Below are positions 6,154 through 7,557 of a stretch of 7,557 nt of DNA, one piece after another. The translations under genes and the position numbers were made by a program. The notes below the pieces were generated by a model. That model ran no database searches and was not told the DNA's origin. It worked only from the letters and a program-made list of their open reading frames with translations. The DNA lies in NCBI GenBank assembly GCA_021741945.1, contig JAIOWV010000062.1, positions 1 through 7,557 of the forward strand. The letters are read 5' to 3'. The stretch's first letter is position 1. Each line of letters opens with the position of its first letter. Source of the stretch: Pontimonas sp. (lineage in GTDB: Bacteria; Actinomycetota; Actinomycetes; Actinomycetales; Microbacteriaceae).

Positions 6154-6223
6154 GGAAACGCAACAGTTCTAACGGCCCTAGAGAGCACTATTTCATTGAC
6201 CACCGACACCACAACCGAGCCCG

Positions 6224-6229
6224 TAGGCT
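6224..6229 (+). promoter_or_regulatory. Candidate -10 of the MFS gene, leaderless transcript
   Basis: TAGGCT ends 9 nt before the GTG start at 6239, the spacing expected if transcription begins at or next to the start codon. A weak -35 (CCGACA, 6203-6208) lies 15 bp upstream. The purine run GGGAGG (6231-6236) is only 2 nt from the GTG, too close to act as a normal ribosome-binding site, which also points to a leaderless mRNA. Confidence 0.4.
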
Positions 6230-6238
6230 AGGGAGGTT

Positions 6239-7447
6239 GTGAAAAGATACGCCAACCTGTTGAGAACTCCGGGTGTCGCCCAAATCATTGCGGCACAGCT
6301 CACGGCTCGAATGCCCTCGGGAATGATCTCTTTGGCGTACCTCCTGCACATCGAACAGATGTTTAACTCTTATGGGCTCGCAGGCCTAGTTTTGGCAGCC
6401 ACAAGTCTTGGCCAAGCCATCGCCGGGCCGGTCACCTCCCGGTTGATGGGGCGTCTTGGTATGCGCAGCGTCATCACGGTGACGATTATTGTTGCCGCCT
6501 CAAGCATGATCGCAGTGGCCTACGTGGTGGCCCCGATCGGCTTCTATATTGCCGTTGGCTTTATTGGTGGCCTTGCAACTCCCCCCATTCAGCCAGCAGT
6601 ACGCACCATCTACCCCACGATGGTGAACTCCAAACAACTCACTCCCCTGTTTTCTATTGACGCCTCCGCCCAGGAGCTGATTTGGATTGCCGGTCCGGTG
6701 GTGACCGTGTTCATGGCAACGTCGGTGTCCACCGAGGCCGCCATCATGTTGGCCCTGGTGCTGCTCGTCGGGGGCGGCCTGTGGTTCTTACTCAGGCCCC
6801 AGCTGGGAAGCGTCAAAATCCCGGTCAGCAAGACCAAAATGGGCTCTGTTCTCAAGAAGCCCGCCGTTTTGCTCACCACAGTGGTGGGATTCCTGCTCAT
6901 CGGTGCTGCTGGCGCCGTGGAAGTCGCCGTCGTGGCTGTCTTTGGACACGGTGGCCCCGAAGCCGGGTTTGTGCTGGCGATTTGGGCGATTGGGTCCCTC
7001 ATTGGCGGTCTGGCTCTGGGTCACGTCCCGATTGGACCGTGGGCGCTAGCCGTTCGGATGGTCGCAGTCTTCGTTGGAATCGCGTTAGCCGGATTGATTC
7101 TCGAGTTCTGGTGGATTGCCGGCGCCCTGCTCATCGCGGGCGCGGGCATCGCACCGGCTCTCGCGGTGATGTTTGCCATCGTCTCCTCCAGCGTCAAGTT
7201 TTCTGACACCGCTGAGGCCTATGGCTGGATGGGCTCCGGCCAACTCACCGGAGCCGCACTGGGATCCGCGGTGGCTGGGTTTGCCGTGGATGGTTTTGGC
7301 CCGGTCGGCGGCTTTGTCGCCGCCTCAATCTTCGCCCTGATCGGGATGGTGATCCCTGCGATCTACCGGAGCTCACTGCCTGATTTGCGCGGTCGGGATG
7401 CCACGCCGCTCTTGGACACCGAGCCTGTGCGGATCATCAAGCACTAG
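6239..7447 (+). CDS. MFS transporter, substrate unknown
   Basis: A 402-aa polytopic membrane protein of the major facilitator superfamily, transcribed divergently from nrdA. Hydrophobic stretches run through the whole chain in a pattern consistent with 12 helices, with a central cytoplasmic loop rich in Lys (about 188-208, LGSVKIPVSKTK) separating two halves. A motif-A-like loop, GPVTSRLMGRLGMRS at 63-77, lies between helices 2 and 3, with Arg68 and Arg72 kept but without the usual Asp. The N-terminal LLRTPGV and RMPSGM segments recur in actinobacterial MFS proteins of the drug/metabolite efflux kind, but no substrate residues can be named. The GTG start is the first start codon after the in-frame TAG at 6224-6226, and it places LLRTPGV at residues 7-13. 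The C-terminus is a short polar tail. Its stop overlaps the stop of the convergent homocysteine methyltransferase gene. Confidence 0.92.
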   Translation: MKRYANLLRTPGVAQIIAAQLTARMPSGMISLAYLLHIEQMFNSYGLAGLVLAATSLGQAIAGPVTSRLMGRLGMRSVITVTIIVAASSMIAVAYVVAPIGFYIAVGFIGGLATPPIQPAVRTIYPTMVNSKQLTPLFSIDASAQELIWIAGPVVTVFMATSVSTEAAIMLALVLLVGGGLWFLLRPQLGSVKIPVSKTKMGSVLKKPAVLLTTVVGFLLIGAAGAVEVAVVAVFGHGGPEAGFVLAIWAIGSLIGGLALGHVPIGPWALAVRMVAVFVGIALAGLILEFWWIAGALLIAGAGIAPALAVMFAIVSSSVKFSDTAEAYGWMGSGQLTGAALGSAVAGFAVDGFGPVGGFVAASIFALIGMVIPAIYRSSLPDLRGRDATPLLDTEPVRIIKH

Positions 7448-7557
7448 GCCTCGAGAACATCCCGAAGCTGCGCAATCGCGGTGGCGCCGTGCCCACAGCA
7501 GCCACCGACGAAGGAAACTCGGGCGGCCTGCCATTCGGGCCACCACTGGGCCAAGGT
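7444..7557 (-). CDS. Homocysteine S-methyltransferase, C-terminal end only
   Basis: The last 37 codons of a minus-strand gene that enters from the right edge. They contain VSFVGGCCGHGATAIAQL: the GGCC pair is the zinc-binding cysteine motif near the C-terminus of the homocysteine S-methyltransferase family (MmuM, MetH N-domain, BHMT), where a third upstream Cys completes the site. The family moves a methyl group from S-methylmethionine or a similar donor to homocysteine, making methionine in the cytoplasm. The ending about 16 residues after GGCC fits a stand-alone MmuM-like enzyme. The upstream Cys and the substrate-binding region lie outside the window, so the exact donor is unknown. The TAG stop shares a CTAG with the MFS stop. 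Confidence 0.85.
   Translation of the reverse strand, partial: TLAQWWPEWQAARVSFVGGCCGHGATAIAQLRDVLEA

Overview
This window looks like chromosomal DNA of a mid-to-high-GC actinobacterium, most likely a Microbacteriaceae-type organism. That placement is inferred from codon use, GTG starts, a probable leaderless gene and the type of ribonucleotide reductase (RNR), not from a marker gene. All genes except one lie on the minus strand.

Layout from right to left, which is the direction of most transcription: (1) the C-terminal end of a homocysteine S-methyltransferase (minus, cut by the window edge) converges on (2) a plus-strand 12-TM MFS transporter (6239-7447), and the two stop codons share a CTAG. 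(3) A roughly 285-bp divergent intergenic region (5954-6238) holds a cluster of three DnaA boxes, two NrdR-box-like sites 32 bp apart and a candidate promoter. (4) These control an aerobic class I RNR operon: nrdA (catalytic subunit, 822 aa), a 25-codon micro-ORF, then nrdB (radical-generating subunit, 327 aa). (5) A perfect 14-bp hairpin follows nrdB. (6) Next come an aldo/keto reductase and, 6 nt further on, a DUF255/YyaL-type thioredoxin-domain protein that runs off the left edge.

Two points stand out. First, NrdB has Phe108 where the radical Tyr normally sits and Glu70 as first metal ligand. This is the signature of class Ic enzymes (Mn/Fe cofactor, as in Chlamydia). Second, the 822-aa NrdA lacks the C-terminal redox cysteine pair that class I large subunits use to regenerate the active site. 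A CxxC-Q tail is instead encoded by a separate 25-codon ORF, whose ATG overlaps the nrdA stop (TAATG) and which sits between nrdA and nrdB. This looks like a split NrdA whose reducing tail is translated as its own micropeptide, and it is the best candidate here for something undescribed.

How the genes work together: NrdA and NrdB make deoxynucleotides for replication. The NrdR boxes suggest feedback from the (d)ATP pool and the DnaA boxes suggest coupling to replication initiation. The AKR/DUF255 pair probably forms a separate small operon with no clear link to RNR. The transporter is transcribed divergently and its substrate cannot be read from the sequence.
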